64,000 nucleotides of DNA from Gemmatimonadota bacterium. Lineage in GTDB: Bacteria > Gemmatimonadota > Gemmatimonadetes > Longimicrobiales > Gaopeijiaceae. The stretch is from the NCBI GenBank assembly GCA_028874995.1, contig JAPPGM010000004.1:3925-67924 (forward strand), given 5' to 3'. Position 1 is the stretch's first letter. Each line of letters starts with the position of its first letter. Positions 49,379 to 58,647 of this stretch are shown in pieces. Made by a program: the position numbers and the translations under genes. The notes beneath the pieces are model-generated. The model made no database searches, was not told the origin of the DNA, and saw only the letters and a list, made by a program, of their open reading frames with translations.

Positions 49379-50727
49379 GACTCCGGGCCGCTTGTGAAAC
49401 GTTTCACAAACCCCGTGTCGACGTCGCCGGCCCGGAAGTGGTCGTCGCGCGTGATCCGCGACAGGTAGCCGATCGTGGTCGGGATCCCCTCGACAACGAA
49501 GGAATCCAACGCCTCGCGGCCACGCACCACCGCCTCCGCCCGCGTGTTGCCCCAGACGATCAGCTTGGCGATCAGCGAGTCGTAGTACGGCGGGACCCTG
49601 TACCCGGAGTACACGTGCGTATCCACGCGCACCCCGGGCCCACCCGGCTGGTGAAAGGTGGTGATCGTCCCCGGGGCGGGAGCGAAGCCGCGCGACGGGT
49701 CCTCGGCGTTGATGCGGAACTCGATGGCGTGACCGCGCGGCTCCTGCGAATCCGGCGGGAAGGACAGCGGCTCGCCCGCCGCGACCCGGATCTGCTCCTT
49801 GACCAGGTCCAGACCGGTCACCACCTCGGTCACCGTGTGCTCGACCTGGATGCGCGTGTTCATCTCGATGAAGTAGAACTCGCCCGAGGCGTCGAGCAGG
49901 AACTCCACCGTGCCGGAGCCGACGTAGTCGATGGCGCGCGCCGCCGCGACCGCCGCCTCGCCCATCTTCTCGCGAAGCTCGGGGGACAGCCCGGGTGACG
50001 GCGCCTCCTCGACCAGCTTCTGGTGGCGGCGCTGGATCGAGCAGTCGCGTTCACCCACATGGACCACCCTCCCATGCTGATCGCCGAACACCTGGAACTC
50101 GATGTGGCGGGGACGGATCAGACACCGTTCCAGGTACACGCCGGGCTCGCCGAAGGCCGCCCCCGCCTCGGTGCGGGCCGCCGTGAAGTGCCGCCTGAAC
50201 GACCCCTCGTCCGCCGCGATGCGCATTCCCTTCCCCCCGCCCCCGGCGGCCGCCTTGATCATGACCGGGAAACCGATCTCGCGGGCCCGCACCAGCGCCT
50301 CCGCCTCGTCGTCCACGATCCCGTCCGAACCGGGCACCACCGGGACCCCGGCCGCATGCATCGTCTCCCGAGCCACCGCCTTGTCGCCCATGGCGCGGAT
50401 CTGGTCCGGCGTCGGCCCCACGAAGACCAGGTCCGAGCGCTGGCAGATCTCCGCGAACTCCGCGTTCTCGGCCAGGAAGCCGTACCCGGGATGCACCGCC
50501 TCCGCCCCCGTGATCTCGGCGGCCGCCACGATTCGCGTCACCTTCAGGTACGAGTCCGCCGCCTTTGCCGCACCGATGCACACGGCCTCGTCGGCGAAGC
50601 GCACATGCAGCGATTCCTGGTCGGCCTCCGAATACACGGCCACCGTGGCGATGTCCAGTTCCCGGCAGGCGCGCACGATCCTGAGCGCGATCTCGCCCCG
50701 GTTCGCGATCAGGAGTTTGGAGAACAC
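49375..50727 (-). CDS. accC: Acetyl-CoA carboxylase biotin carboxylase subunit
   Basis: [99 protein letters not shown]. Confidence 0.97.
   Translation of the reverse strand: MFSKLLIANRGEIALRIVRACRELDIATVAVYSEADQESLHVRFADEAVCIGAAKAADSYLKVTRIVAAAEITGAEAVHPGYGFLAENAEFAEICQRSDLVFVGPTPDQIRAMGDKAVARETMHAAGVPVVPGSDGIVDDEAEALVRAREIGFPVMIKAAAGGGGKGMRIAADEGSFRRHFTAARTEAGAAFGEPGVYLERCLIRPRHIEFQVFGDQHGRVVHVGERDCSIQRRHQKLVEEAPSPGLSPELREKMGEAAVAAARAIDYVGSGTVEFLLDASGEFYFIEMNTRIQVEHTVTEVVTGLDLVKEQIRVAAGEPLSFPPDSQEPRGHAIEFRINAEDPSRGFAPAPGTITTFHQPGGPGVRVDTHVYSGYRVPPYYDSLIAKLIVWGNTRAEAVVRGREALDSFVVEGIPTTIGYLSRITRDDHFRAGDVDTGFVKRFTSGPES
49392..49409. promoter_or_regulatory. Rex operator-like perfect palindrome TTGTGAAACGTTTCACAA, in the 3' end of accC upstream of comB
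   Basis: Perfect match to TTGTGAA-N4-TTCACAA; begins 14 nt upstream of the predicted comB start codon. Confidence 0.8.
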
Positions 50728-50748
50728 AGGTCTGGTAAGACGGCTGTC

Positions 50749-51243
50749 TTACGCGGGATCGACGCGGAAGAGCACCTGTCCGAAGTCGACCGGTTCCGCG
50801 TTGTCGACGCAGATCTCGACGATCCGGCCGGCGGCTTCGCACTCGAGCTCGTTCATGAGCTTCATCGCCTCGATGACGCAGAGCACGTCGCCCGCCGCCA
50901 CCGTGCTCCCCACCTGCACGTACGGGGCCGCCTCGGGCGAGGGCGCCCGGTAGAAGGTCCCCACCATGGGCGAGGTGATCTCCACCAGGTCGGCGGAGGC
51001 GGTTTCGGGCGACGCGGGCGGTGGGGGCGCCGCCGGTTCCCGCTCGGGAGGCGGCGCGGAGGCGGCGACGACCGGCGCGGCATCCGGCACCGCGCTGTTC
51101 GCCGGCGACACCGAGGCGACGGCATTGCCGCCGGCAGACTTGGACAACCGGATCCGCGTGCCCCCCCGCCTGATCTCCAGGTTGTCGAGGGAGGACTCGT
51201 CCAGCATCCGGATCAGGGACTCCACGAACTCGATATCGATCAT
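50749..51243 (-). CDS. accB: Acetyl-CoA carboxylase biotin carboxyl carrier protein
   Basis: C-terminal ITSPMVGTFYRAPSPEAAPYVQVGSTVAAGDVLCVIEAMKLMNELECEAAG (biotinylation EAMKL). Confidence 0.95.
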   Translation of the reverse strand: MIDIEFVESLIRMLDESSLDNLEIRRGGTRIRLSKSAGGNAVASVSPANSAVPDAAPVVAASAPPPEREPAAPPPPASPETASADLVEITSPMVGTFYRAPSPEAAPYVQVGSTVAAGDVLCVIEAMKLMNELECEAAGRIVEICVDNAEPVDFGQVLFRVDPA

Positions 51244-51806
51244 CCGCTCACCCGCGTCAGGTATTTGTCCTCGCGCCGGTCGATCTTCAGGACGTCGCCG
51301 GTCTCGATGAAGAGGGGCACCTGCACGACCGCGCCGGTCTCCAGCGTGGCCGGCTTGGTCGCGCCCTGGGCGGTGTCGCCCTTGAAGCCGGGGTCGGTTT
51401 CGGTCACTTCCAGTTCGACGAACGCCGGAAGCTCCACGCTGAGCACGGTGCCGTCGTGGACCAGTCCCTCGCACTCCATGTTCTCCTTCAGGTACTGCAA
51501 CTGGTCCTTGCCGAGCATGTCGCCGCTGATGGGGATCAGGTCGTAGGTCTCCTGGTCCATGAAGTAGTAGAGATCGCCGTCGGTGTAGGAGTAGTCGACG
51601 GGACGCCGCTCCAGCCTTACGCTCGTGACCCGTTCGCCCGCGCGGTAGGTGCGGTCGACGACCGCGCCCGACAGGACGTTCTTGAGCTTGGTGCGCACGA
51701 AGGCGCCGCCCTTCCCCGGCTTGACGTGCTGGAAATAGGTGATGGTCCACAGCGCCCCGTCGATCTCCAGGACCATGCCGTTGCGGAAGTCAGCGGTGCT
51801 CGCCAT
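51240..51806 (-). CDS. efp: Elongation factor P
   Basis: MASTADFRNGMVLEIDGALWTITYFQHVKPGKGGAFVRTKLKNVLSGAVVDRTYRAGE. Confidence 0.97.
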   Translation of the reverse strand: MASTADFRNGMVLEIDGALWTITYFQHVKPGKGGAFVRTKLKNVLSGAVVDRTYRAGERVTSVRLERRPVDYSYTDGDLYYFMDQETYDLIPISGDMLGKDQLQYLKENMECEGLVHDGTVLSVELPAFVELEVTETDPGFKGDTAQGATKPATLETGAVVQVPLFIETGDVLKIDRREDKYLTRVSG

Positions 51807-51879
51807 TGGCTTGCGATCTATCTCCTCTTGGAGCGGGTTTGCGGGCCACGCCGGCCCCGGCGCAGGGTAGAAGGCGGGG

Positions 51880-52332
51880 CTACGAACCCGGGGCCCAGAG
51901 CCGGCACAGATGGTTGTGCAGGCAACGAAACCCCGAAAGATAGCTGTCAACCCCGAAACCGGCGACCACCCCCACCGCGGCGGGGGTGAGAAGCGAGCGG
52001 CGGCGAAAGGATTCCCTGGCCGCCGGGTTGCTCAGGTGGACCTCCACGAAGGGCCGGGCGATGGCCAGCAGCCCGTCGAGGAGCGCCACCGAGGTGTGAC
52101 CCAGTCCGGCCGGATTGATCACCACCCCGTCCGCGCGCCCGCGAACATCGGCGAGAAAATCCAGGATCCGCCCCTCGCTGTTCGATTGAAAGCACTCCAC
52201 CTCGACGCCGCGCGCGGCCGCAAGCTCCTCCAGCGCCCGGTTCACGTCGTCCAGCGTCGCCGTGCCGTAGACTTCGGGCTCGCGCACACCAAGCAGGTTG
52301 AGATTGGGGCCGTGGACTACGGCGATCCGCAC
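51880..52332 (-). CDS. aroQ: Type II 3-dehydroquinate dehydratase
   Basis: VRIAVVHGPNLNLLGVREPEVYGTATLDDVN, FQSNSEGRILDFL, VINPAGLGHTSVALLDGL, FVEVHLSNPAARESFRRRS; GTG start. Confidence 0.94.
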   Translation of the reverse strand: MRIAVVHGPNLNLLGVREPEVYGTATLDDVNRALEELAAARGVEVECFQSNSEGRILDFLADVRGRADGVVINPAGLGHTSVALLDGLLAIARPFVEVHLSNPAARESFRRRSLLTPAAVGVVAGFGVDSYLSGFRCLHNHLCRLWAPGS

Positions 52333-52494
52333 GGTCGGTCCTTTCCGGAGAGGTTTGTCGGCTGAGGCGCGGTCAGCGGATCCCTCCTGCGGCCAATGGT
52401 TCCGCCCACCACTCCCCTGGGAGTTTCCCTGAAACCGCTGTTCGCGGTAGGTTAGCGGGCTGTTAGCTTCCGTGACAAGGAGGACGCACCAGCC

Positions 52495-54333
52495 ATGATG
52501 CAGCAACTGCGCAAGAGTACGAAGTGGATCATGATCCTCGTGGCCATCGCCTTCGGGGGGCTCATGTTCTTCGAGTGGGGGATGGACATTACGGGCCAGT
52601 CGACGGGATCCCTCGGGGAGATCGGGCGGGTCAACGGCACGCCGGTCCTGTACGACAACTACTTCAGCACCTACCAGACCCTCTACGATCAAGTGGCGTT
52701 CAGCCAGGAAGAACCGGTGACCAGCGCCCAGAATTCGGAGCTGGAGGACCAGGCCTGGAACGAAGCTGTCACCAATATCCTGATTCAGCAGGAGCTCGAT
52801 CGGCGGGGGATCGTCGTCACCGACGAGGAGATCCTGAGCGCGGCGCGTTTCAGCCCGCCGCCGGCGCTGATGAACGACCCCGAGCTTCATACCGATGGCC
52901 AGTTCGACCTCGCCAAGTACCAACAGTACCTGTCGGTGTTGACCGGCGACCAGCTCCGGGAGCTGGAGAACTACTACCGGACGATCATCCCGCGCGCCAA
53001 GCTGCTCCGCCAGGTGGGTTCCGGTCTCTACGTCTCCGAGAACGACCTCTGGCACACCTACCGAACCCAGAACGAGAAGGCCAGCGCGCGATTCGTCGCC
53101 TTCGACCCTCTGGTCCGCATCTCGGAGGACCAGTTCGAGATCACCGAGGACGAGGTGGGCGACTACTACGACGAGAACCGGGAAGACTACTTCGTCCCGG
53201 CCAGCGCGCGCGTCATCATCGTGGCGATCTCCAAGACCCCGACCGAGGCCGACACCGCCGCGGTCCTGACCAGGGCGGAGGAGTTGCGGCAGGAGATCCT
53301 CGACGGGGCGGATTTCGCGGAGCTGGCGCAAGCCGAGTCTTCGGATGAGACCACCGCGGCAGAGGGTGGGGACCTGGGGGTCTTCCCCAGGGACCGGATG
53401 GTCCCGGCGTTCGACTCCGCGGTCTTCGCGGCGCGCCTCAACCGGGTCACCGAGCCGGTGCGGACCACCTACGGCATTCACCTGGTCGAGGTCACGCAGC
53501 GCTGGGGCCGCGACTCGGCCCAGGCGCGCCATATCCTGCTTCCCTTCGAGCGCACCGAAGACTCCGAAATTGCGCTCTACACAGCGGCCGACTCCCTGGA
53601 GGAACTGGGCGAGTCCACGACGCTCACCGAAGCGGCGATCCAGCTGGGAATCGAGGCCGACACCGTCGAATTCCTGGAGAACTACCCGTTCGCGCCGGTG
53701 GCCGGAGACGTGGCGGACGGCGGCGAGTGGGCCTTCGACCCGGAGACCTCGCCCGGCGATGTGAGTCTGGTGTACGAGAACCGGTTGGCGTTCTATGCCA
53801 TGGAGCTGGTCTCGGTCGATGCGTCGCACTACCTGACGCAGCAGGAGGCGGAGATCGCGATTCGGGCCGCGATCGCCACCCTGAAGAAGGTCGAAGCTGC
53901 GATGGACGAGGCGCGGGATCTGTCAGAACAGGTCCGCGGCGGTCGCCCCTTTGCCGAGGTCGCGCGGGAATTCGGGTTGGAGCTGCGCGACGCGGGTCCC
54001 TTCACGCGGACCGAATTCGTGTCGGGACTGGGGCAGTACAACGCGGCGGTGGGAACCGCGTTCGGGCTGGAGGTCGGCGAGGTCTCCGGCGCCGTTCAGG
54101 CAAACCAGAACGCCTTCGTCATCGAACGGACCGGATCAGAGGCCGCCGACAGTCTGACCTGGGCGGGCCAGATGGAGCTTCAGCGCGAGCAGTTGCTGGC
54201 CGCGATCCGCGAACAGCGGCTCGTGGAGTGGATCGAAGCCCTGCGCGCGGAAGCCGACATCGTCGACAGGCGCGAGGAAGTGCTCAACCCGCCCGAGGAC
54301 GCCAACCAGATTCAGCTGCCGGCGGTGTTCTGA
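52495..54333 (+). CDS. Membrane-anchored SurA/PpiD-like peptidylprolyl isomerase
   Basis: N-terminal single TM (KWIMILVAIAFGGLMFFEWGMDI), SurA_N region, rotamase core EELRQEILDGADFAELAQAESSDETTAAEGGDLGVFPRDRMVPAFDSAVF; SD AAGGAGG upstream. Confidence 0.92.
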   Translation: MMQQLRKSTKWIMILVAIAFGGLMFFEWGMDITGQSTGSLGEIGRVNGTPVLYDNYFSTYQTLYDQVAFSQEEPVTSAQNSELEDQAWNEAVTNILIQQELDRRGIVVTDEEILSAARFSPPPALMNDPELHTDGQFDLAKYQQYLSVLTGDQLRELENYYRTIIPRAKLLRQVGSGLYVSENDLWHTYRTQNEKASARFVAFDPLVRISEDQFEITEDEVGDYYDENREDYFVPASARVIIVAISKTPTEADTAAVLTRAEELRQEILDGADFAELAQAESSDETTAAEGGDLGVFPRDRMVPAFDSAVFAARLNRVTEPVRTTYGIHLVEVTQRWGRDSAQARHILLPFERTEDSEIALYTAADSLEELGESTTLTEAAIQLGIEADTVEFLENYPFAPVAGDVADGGEWAFDPETSPGDVSLVYENRLAFYAMELVSVDASHYLTQQEAEIAIRAAIATLKKVEAAMDEARDLSEQVRGGRPFAEVAREFGLELRDAGPFTRTEFVSGLGQYNAAVGTAFGLEVGEVSGAVQANQNAFVIERTGSEAADSLTWAGQMELQREQLLAAIREQRLVEWIEALRAEADIVDRREEVLNPPEDANQIQLPAVF

Positions 54334-54357
54334 GCGGCGGCAGGGTCTCTCCGGTTA

Positions 54358-54612
54358 TCAACCCGGGGTGAGGCGGCGTGGCGCTGTCTTCTCGCCCGCT
54401 TCCGAGGACTGAGCCGTCGAAGTGTTCTCCCGGGGCGGCTGCAACTCGCCCTCTTTCCGCACCGACGACTCGATCTCCCGGACGGAAGACTTGAATTCCC
54501 GGATCCCCTTCCCCAGCGAGGTGCCGATCTCCGGAAGCCGCTTGGCCCCGAAGAGGAGCAATACGACGAGGAAGATGACGATCATCTCCATGAGACCGAG
54601 ATTGAAAGGCAT
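54358..54612 (-). CDS. tatA: Sec-independent protein translocase TatA/E
   Basis: LGLMEMIVIFLVVLLLFGAKRLPEIGTSLGKGIREFKSSVREIE. Confidence 0.93.
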   Translation of the reverse strand: MPFNLGLMEMIVIFLVVLLLFGAKRLPEIGTSLGKGIREFKSSVREIESSVRKEGELQPPRENTSTAQSSEAGEKTAPRRLTPG

Positions 54613-54801
54613 GATATCCGCGACCTTTTTGTGTCCGGGAGGTTCCGAAGAAAAGCTCGTCAGGAACCGTCCGCGACCGGTTTGGATCAACAACCTAACC
54701 GATTCCGGCCCTTTCGCAAACAAGACAGGAAACCGCAGAGGGGCGGGTCAGGCGTGGTTTCGCCCGGGTTGAAGGGCTGGCCGGCAGCGGGGCGCGGACA
54801 G

Positions 54802-55077
54802 CTACAGCCAGGAGCGGACCACGAGCGCCACGATGGCGATTCCCACCAGTGTGAGCACGTTGAGCGCGACGGACACCGGCCCCAGCGTGAACGCCACGGC
54901 CTGCAGATCGATGGAGACCGGACCGAACGACCCCTTGACCGCGGAGGTCAGAAAGGAACGGGCCACACCCCCGGGGAGGAAGTTCTCCGCGAGCATGGTG
55001 AGCAGCCCGCCCAGAAACAGCCCGCATACCACAGTCCACAACCCTCGGGTGATGTTGCGCCGGTAGTTCGATTCCAT
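54802..55077 (-). CDS. DUF4321-like small membrane protein
   Basis: 91 aa: MESNYRRNITRGLWTVVCGLFLGGLLTMLAENFLPGGVARSFLTSAVKGSFGPVSIDLQAVAFTLGPVSVALNVLTLVGIAIV. Confidence 0.75.
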   Translation of the reverse strand: MESNYRRNITRGLWTVVCGLFLGGLLTMLAENFLPGGVARSFLTSAVKGSFGPVSIDLQAVAFTLGPVSVALNVLTLVGIAIVALVVRSWL

Positions 55078-55082
55078 TCCGC

Positions 55083-56087
55083 TTACCTGGACCGGTCGAC
55101 CACATACATGACGGACTCGGAAAGGGCGTCCAGCGCCCGGCCGGGTGTGAGCCGGGCGATCTCCGCCTGGGCCGAATCCGCGTATTCCACGGCCCTGCCT
55201 CTCGCGTATTCGAGACCGCCGTTGCGCCGCACCAGCTCGATCGCGCCGCGGACCTCCTCGTCGCCCGGCTCCACGAGGGTGAAGAGGTGGCGAATCTGGT
55301 CTACTTCGGCGGAGGACATCTCCTTGAGGGCTCCGACCAGCGGCAGTGTGACCTTTCTCTCCCGCAGGTCCAGCCCGGCCGGCTTTCCGGTCACGTCCGC
55401 GCTTCCCGCGTAGTCGAGCATGTCGTCGGCGATCTGGAAGGCCATGCCGAGAAAGTGCCCGAAGCGACGGAAGGCGACGCGATTCGCCGGAACCCCGGCC
55501 AGCGCCCCCATCTCGCAGGCCGCCGACATCAGTGACGCCGTCTTGGCGGCGATGAGCCGGTAGTACTCGGATTCGGAGAACGAGATGTCGTCGTAGGAGA
55601 GGAGCTGCCGCATCTCTCCCACGCTCATCGTGTTGGCGGCCGAAGCGAGGACGCGCACCGCGTCCAGGTCGCCGAGCCGCGCGAGTTCGGTCACGGCGCG
55701 GCTGTACAGATAGTCCCCCATGATGATGGCGATTTGGTGCGTCCACAGTGAATTCACTGTCGGCATCCCGCGCCGCAGCACCGAGTGATCGACCGCGTCG
55801 TCGTGCACGAGCGTCGCGATGTGGACCAGCTCCACCACGGCCGCCAGGGTCACCGCGTCTTCGGAGGACTCGTCCCCCACTTCGCTGGCCAAGAGGAGGA
55901 GCGTGGGCCGAAAGAGCTTGCCGGGCACACTGAGGAGGTAGTCGTTGACTTCCTCGATCATCGAGAAGTCCGACACCGTGACCCGGTGCAGCTCCTCCAG
56001 CACGAGTTCGAGCCGGTCTCTGACCGGCGCTTGAATTCCGGAAAGCCCTGGCGCGGCTCTCCGGGGAGCCGTGGTTGTCTTCGTCAT
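55083..56087 (-). CDS. Polyprenyl synthetase (trans-isoprenyl diphosphate synthase)
   Basis: KLFRPTLLLLASE, ELVHIATLVHDDAVDHSVLRRG (DDxxD-type region), GMAFQIADDMLDYAGSADVTGKPAGLDLRERKVTLPL. Confidence 0.94.
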   Translation of the reverse strand: MTKTTTAPRRAAPGLSGIQAPVRDRLELVLEELHRVTVSDFSMIEEVNDYLLSVPGKLFRPTLLLLASEVGDESSEDAVTLAAVVELVHIATLVHDDAVDHSVLRRGMPTVNSLWTHQIAIIMGDYLYSRAVTELARLGDLDAVRVLASAANTMSVGEMRQLLSYDDISFSESEYYRLIAAKTASLMSAACEMGALAGVPANRVAFRRFGHFLGMAFQIADDMLDYAGSADVTGKPAGLDLRERKVTLPLVGALKEMSSAEVDQIRHLFTLVEPGDEEVRGAIELVRRNGGLEYARGRAVEYADSAQAEIARLTPGRALDALSESVMYVVDRSR

Positions 56088-56206
56088 GTGCGGGGTTGGG
56101 GGGACGCTATTACAGAGGAAAGTTAGCATCTGGAACGGGAAAGGCCATATTGGGCACCACATTGGGCGCCGCGACGCGGCCAACGGAGCAGCCCGCGCGG
56201 GGTTCC

Positions 56207-57133
56207 CTACGAACGCCCTGCGTCCGCCGCCACTCCCGCGGCAACGCGGTGACTCAGAGTGCGGTCGGGCGACCAGTCCCGTATGCCCATTGTCCTGGCC
56301 ACCCGGTTCGTGATGGCGTCGGGTGCCAGTCCGATCACCTCGGTCCCCGCAGTCCGCCCACCGATGCGGATGACCTCGGCCCTGATCGCTCGGAAGACCT
56401 CCAGCGGATCCGTCGTATCGGGACTCTCAAGATTCATGGCCACCTGCGTACGGATCTGCCGCGGAAGGAAGAGCGCCATGGCCCGGACGCCCGGGAAACC
56501 CCCGGACGATTCCCGAACGGCCGCAGCGATCTTCGCCGCGTCCGCGAGAGACACCCCCTCGAGGTCCACGTTCCAGGCCAGAAGCACCTCCCTGGCCCCG
56601 ACACAGGTGGCCCCGGCCGCGGGGTGCGCGAAGTGGTGCGCCGGCGCCCCGTCCTCGTCCAGTCCCGGAACGTCCGCCCGGACACGGTCCGGCGGCGCCT
56701 CCGAAACGAGCGCCTCGAAACCTCCCCGCCGGATGGAGGCCAGCGTCCGCCCTGCGGGCTGGGAAGCCCGGCCATAGAAGTAGACGGGGATCCCCAGCCG
56801 GCCGAGTCGGGCAGCCGCGCGCCGCGCCAACCTCACCGCCCGGGACATTCCCATGCCCCGCAGAGGCACGAAGGGAAGCACGTCCAGGGCGCCCACCCGG
56901 GGATGCACGCCGCGATGGCCGCGCAGATCGATTCGGTCGCGCGCGATCCGTGCCGCGGCCACCGCCCCGTCCTCCACCGCGCCGGGACGACCGACGACCG
57001 TAACCACGCATCGGTTGTGATCGGGATCGCGGGTGGTGTGCAGCACATCGCACCCCGTGCGCGCGAACGCCTCCGCCACCGCGGTCACGAATTCCGGATC
57101 ACGGCCCTCGCTGAAATTCGGAACCGCCTCCAC
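56207..57133 (-). CDS. ftcD: Glutamate formimidoyltransferase (FTCD N-domain type)
   Basis: VEAVPNFSEGRDPEFVTAVAEAF, DLRGHRGVHPRVGALDVLPFVPLRGM, IPVYFYGRASQ, VPGLDEDGAPAHHFAHPAAGATCVGAREVLLAWNVDLE; start uncertain. Confidence 0.9.
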   Translation of the reverse strand: MEAVPNFSEGRDPEFVTAVAEAFARTGCDVLHTTRDPDHNRCVVTVVGRPGAVEDGAVAAARIARDRIDLRGHRGVHPRVGALDVLPFVPLRGMGMSRAVRLARRAAARLGRLGIPVYFYGRASQPAGRTLASIRRGGFEALVSEAPPDRVRADVPGLDEDGAPAHHFAHPAAGATCVGAREVLLAWNVDLEGVSLADAAKIAAAVRESSGGFPGVRAMALFLPRQIRTQVAMNLESPDTTDPLEVFRAIRAEVIRIGGRTAGTEVIGLAPDAITNRVARTMGIRDWSPDRTLSHRVAAGVAADAGRS

Positions 57134-57165
57134 CAGCGGCGCGGCGGCGCCCGTCGCGGGTGTCT

Positions 57166-58296
57166 CTACAGGCCCTCCGATCCACCCGCGAGCGACAGCT
57201 GCGGATTGCCCGCCTGCGTCTGGTAGGCCCAGTCGAAGATGATGATGTAGCCCTCCTGGCAGCCGCCGGAGTGTGAGGTCCGCACCGCGCCGTAGCGCAT
57301 CTCCCCGTCGTCGCCGGGGACATGAAACATGTAGGTGTAGCCACCCTCCAGGCGAATGTCCGAGGAGCCGTACCCCGATGTCGGCGCCTCCTCCCACGAC
57401 GTGCAGTCCGGATCCGCTCCGGGACCGCATTTGAGCGCCGAGGTGGCTCGGCGGGTGGGATGGATGAACGCTCCCGGTCCGGGGACGAACCACAGCCCGT
57501 CGGCGTCAACCTCGATACTGAAGTGACGGTCGGGATCGTCTCCGTCCATGACCGCCTGGACGTCATCCGTCTCCTGAAAGCGAAAGCCGGAGGCCTCCGG
57601 TTTCGACTGATATGGATACATGATCTCGCTCGTGTAGTCCGGTCTCGGCGTGGTTTCGACGAGCTCGCTCGCGTGGCTCTCGTGGCCGTAGTAGTCGATG
57701 GAGGTCACATAGTAGGTCGCCGTCGTCCCGTTTTCGGCAAGCAGATCGATGAATCCCGGTGAATCCGTGTCGCCAAGGTATTGGTCGCCGTCGTCGCCGG
57801 AGTAGTAGACCCGCCACGCGACGAACTCTTCATCCGAGGCCGAGTTCTCGCTCCAGCGGAGGTACACGGCGTTGTCCAGCGCAACGGCCGCAACCTCGTC
57901 GGGAACCGGCGGCGGAGTGGGATACGGCACGTAGACTTCGACGGAATAGTCGCTGGCGCTCTCCTCCCCCGTGTCCGGATCCGCGGCGGCCACGTAGTAC
58001 TCGTAGGTGTGGTCGGCCCTCACGTTGATGTCGCGGTAGAGGCATTCTCCCTCGGAGCAGCTGGTCACCTCCGCGATGAAGAAATAGTCGGTATCGGTGG
58101 TCCGCCTGCCGTAGACGCGGAAGGCCTCTCCGTCCCACGCGGATCCCATTTGCCAATACAGGTCCACGCCGCGGTCGTAGTACGCTCCCTCCAGGTCTTC
58201 GGGTGGAGCGGGCGAATCCACGTCCACCGTAATCGTCACCTCGCATGCTCCCGCACACAGGACGAACACCGCCATCGCCATTCGCCGATATCGCAT
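57166..58296 (-). CDS. Putative lipoprotein with fibronectin type III-like repeats
   Basis: Lipobox MAVFVLCAGAC; two FnIII-like segments (APPEDLEGAYYDRGVDLYWQM..., VPDEVAAVALDNAVYLRWSENSASDEEFVAWRVYYSGD). Confidence 0.7.
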   Translation of the reverse strand: MRYRRMAMAVFVLCAGACEVTITVDVDSPAPPEDLEGAYYDRGVDLYWQMGSAWDGEAFRVYGRRTTDTDYFFIAEVTSCSEGECLYRDINVRADHTYEYYVAAADPDTGEESASDYSVEVYVPYPTPPPVPDEVAAVALDNAVYLRWSENSASDEEFVAWRVYYSGDDGDQYLGDTDSPGFIDLLAENGTTATYYVTSIDYYGHESHASELVETTPRPDYTSEIMYPYQSKPEASGFRFQETDDVQAVMDGDDPDRHFSIEVDADGLWFVPGPGAFIHPTRRATSALKCGPGADPDCTSWEEAPTSGYGSSDIRLEGGYTYMFHVPGDDGEMRYGAVRTSHSGGCQEGYIIIFDWAYQTQAGNPQLSLAGGSEGL

Positions 58297-58452
58297 TCTT
58301 CACCTCGTTTCGGTTCGTTGAAAAAGGGCTGGCGGCCACGTCCGCCGCCACCACGTTCGAAATCCCCCCTAGCAACTCCGCGTTCACCGCACGCGGCACA
58401 CGGAAACCATTCGCGAACACGCCGCCGGGGTTCTCTTCAGCATTTTCCGTAC

Positions 58453-58475
58453 CATGGCAGTAAGTCCATGCCATG
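58453..58475. repeat. Inverted repeat CATGGCA-N9-TGCCATG
   Basis: Perfect 7-bp arms in the intergenic gap between lptD and the FnIII lipoprotein gene. Confidence 0.5.
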
Positions 58476-58647
58476 AGCGCACTTGAGAAAACAGATGCGG
58501 CCGACGCATGTCCCCGCCCAAGGACGACGGTTACCCTGTCCTGGACACTCGCCGCATCACCGACCCGAATCAAGCGCGGGCCGGAGCGGCCATTTCCGGC
58601 GAAAGAGATTAGCCGGACGATTCTTCCCTCGGCGGGTCCGAGCCGGC

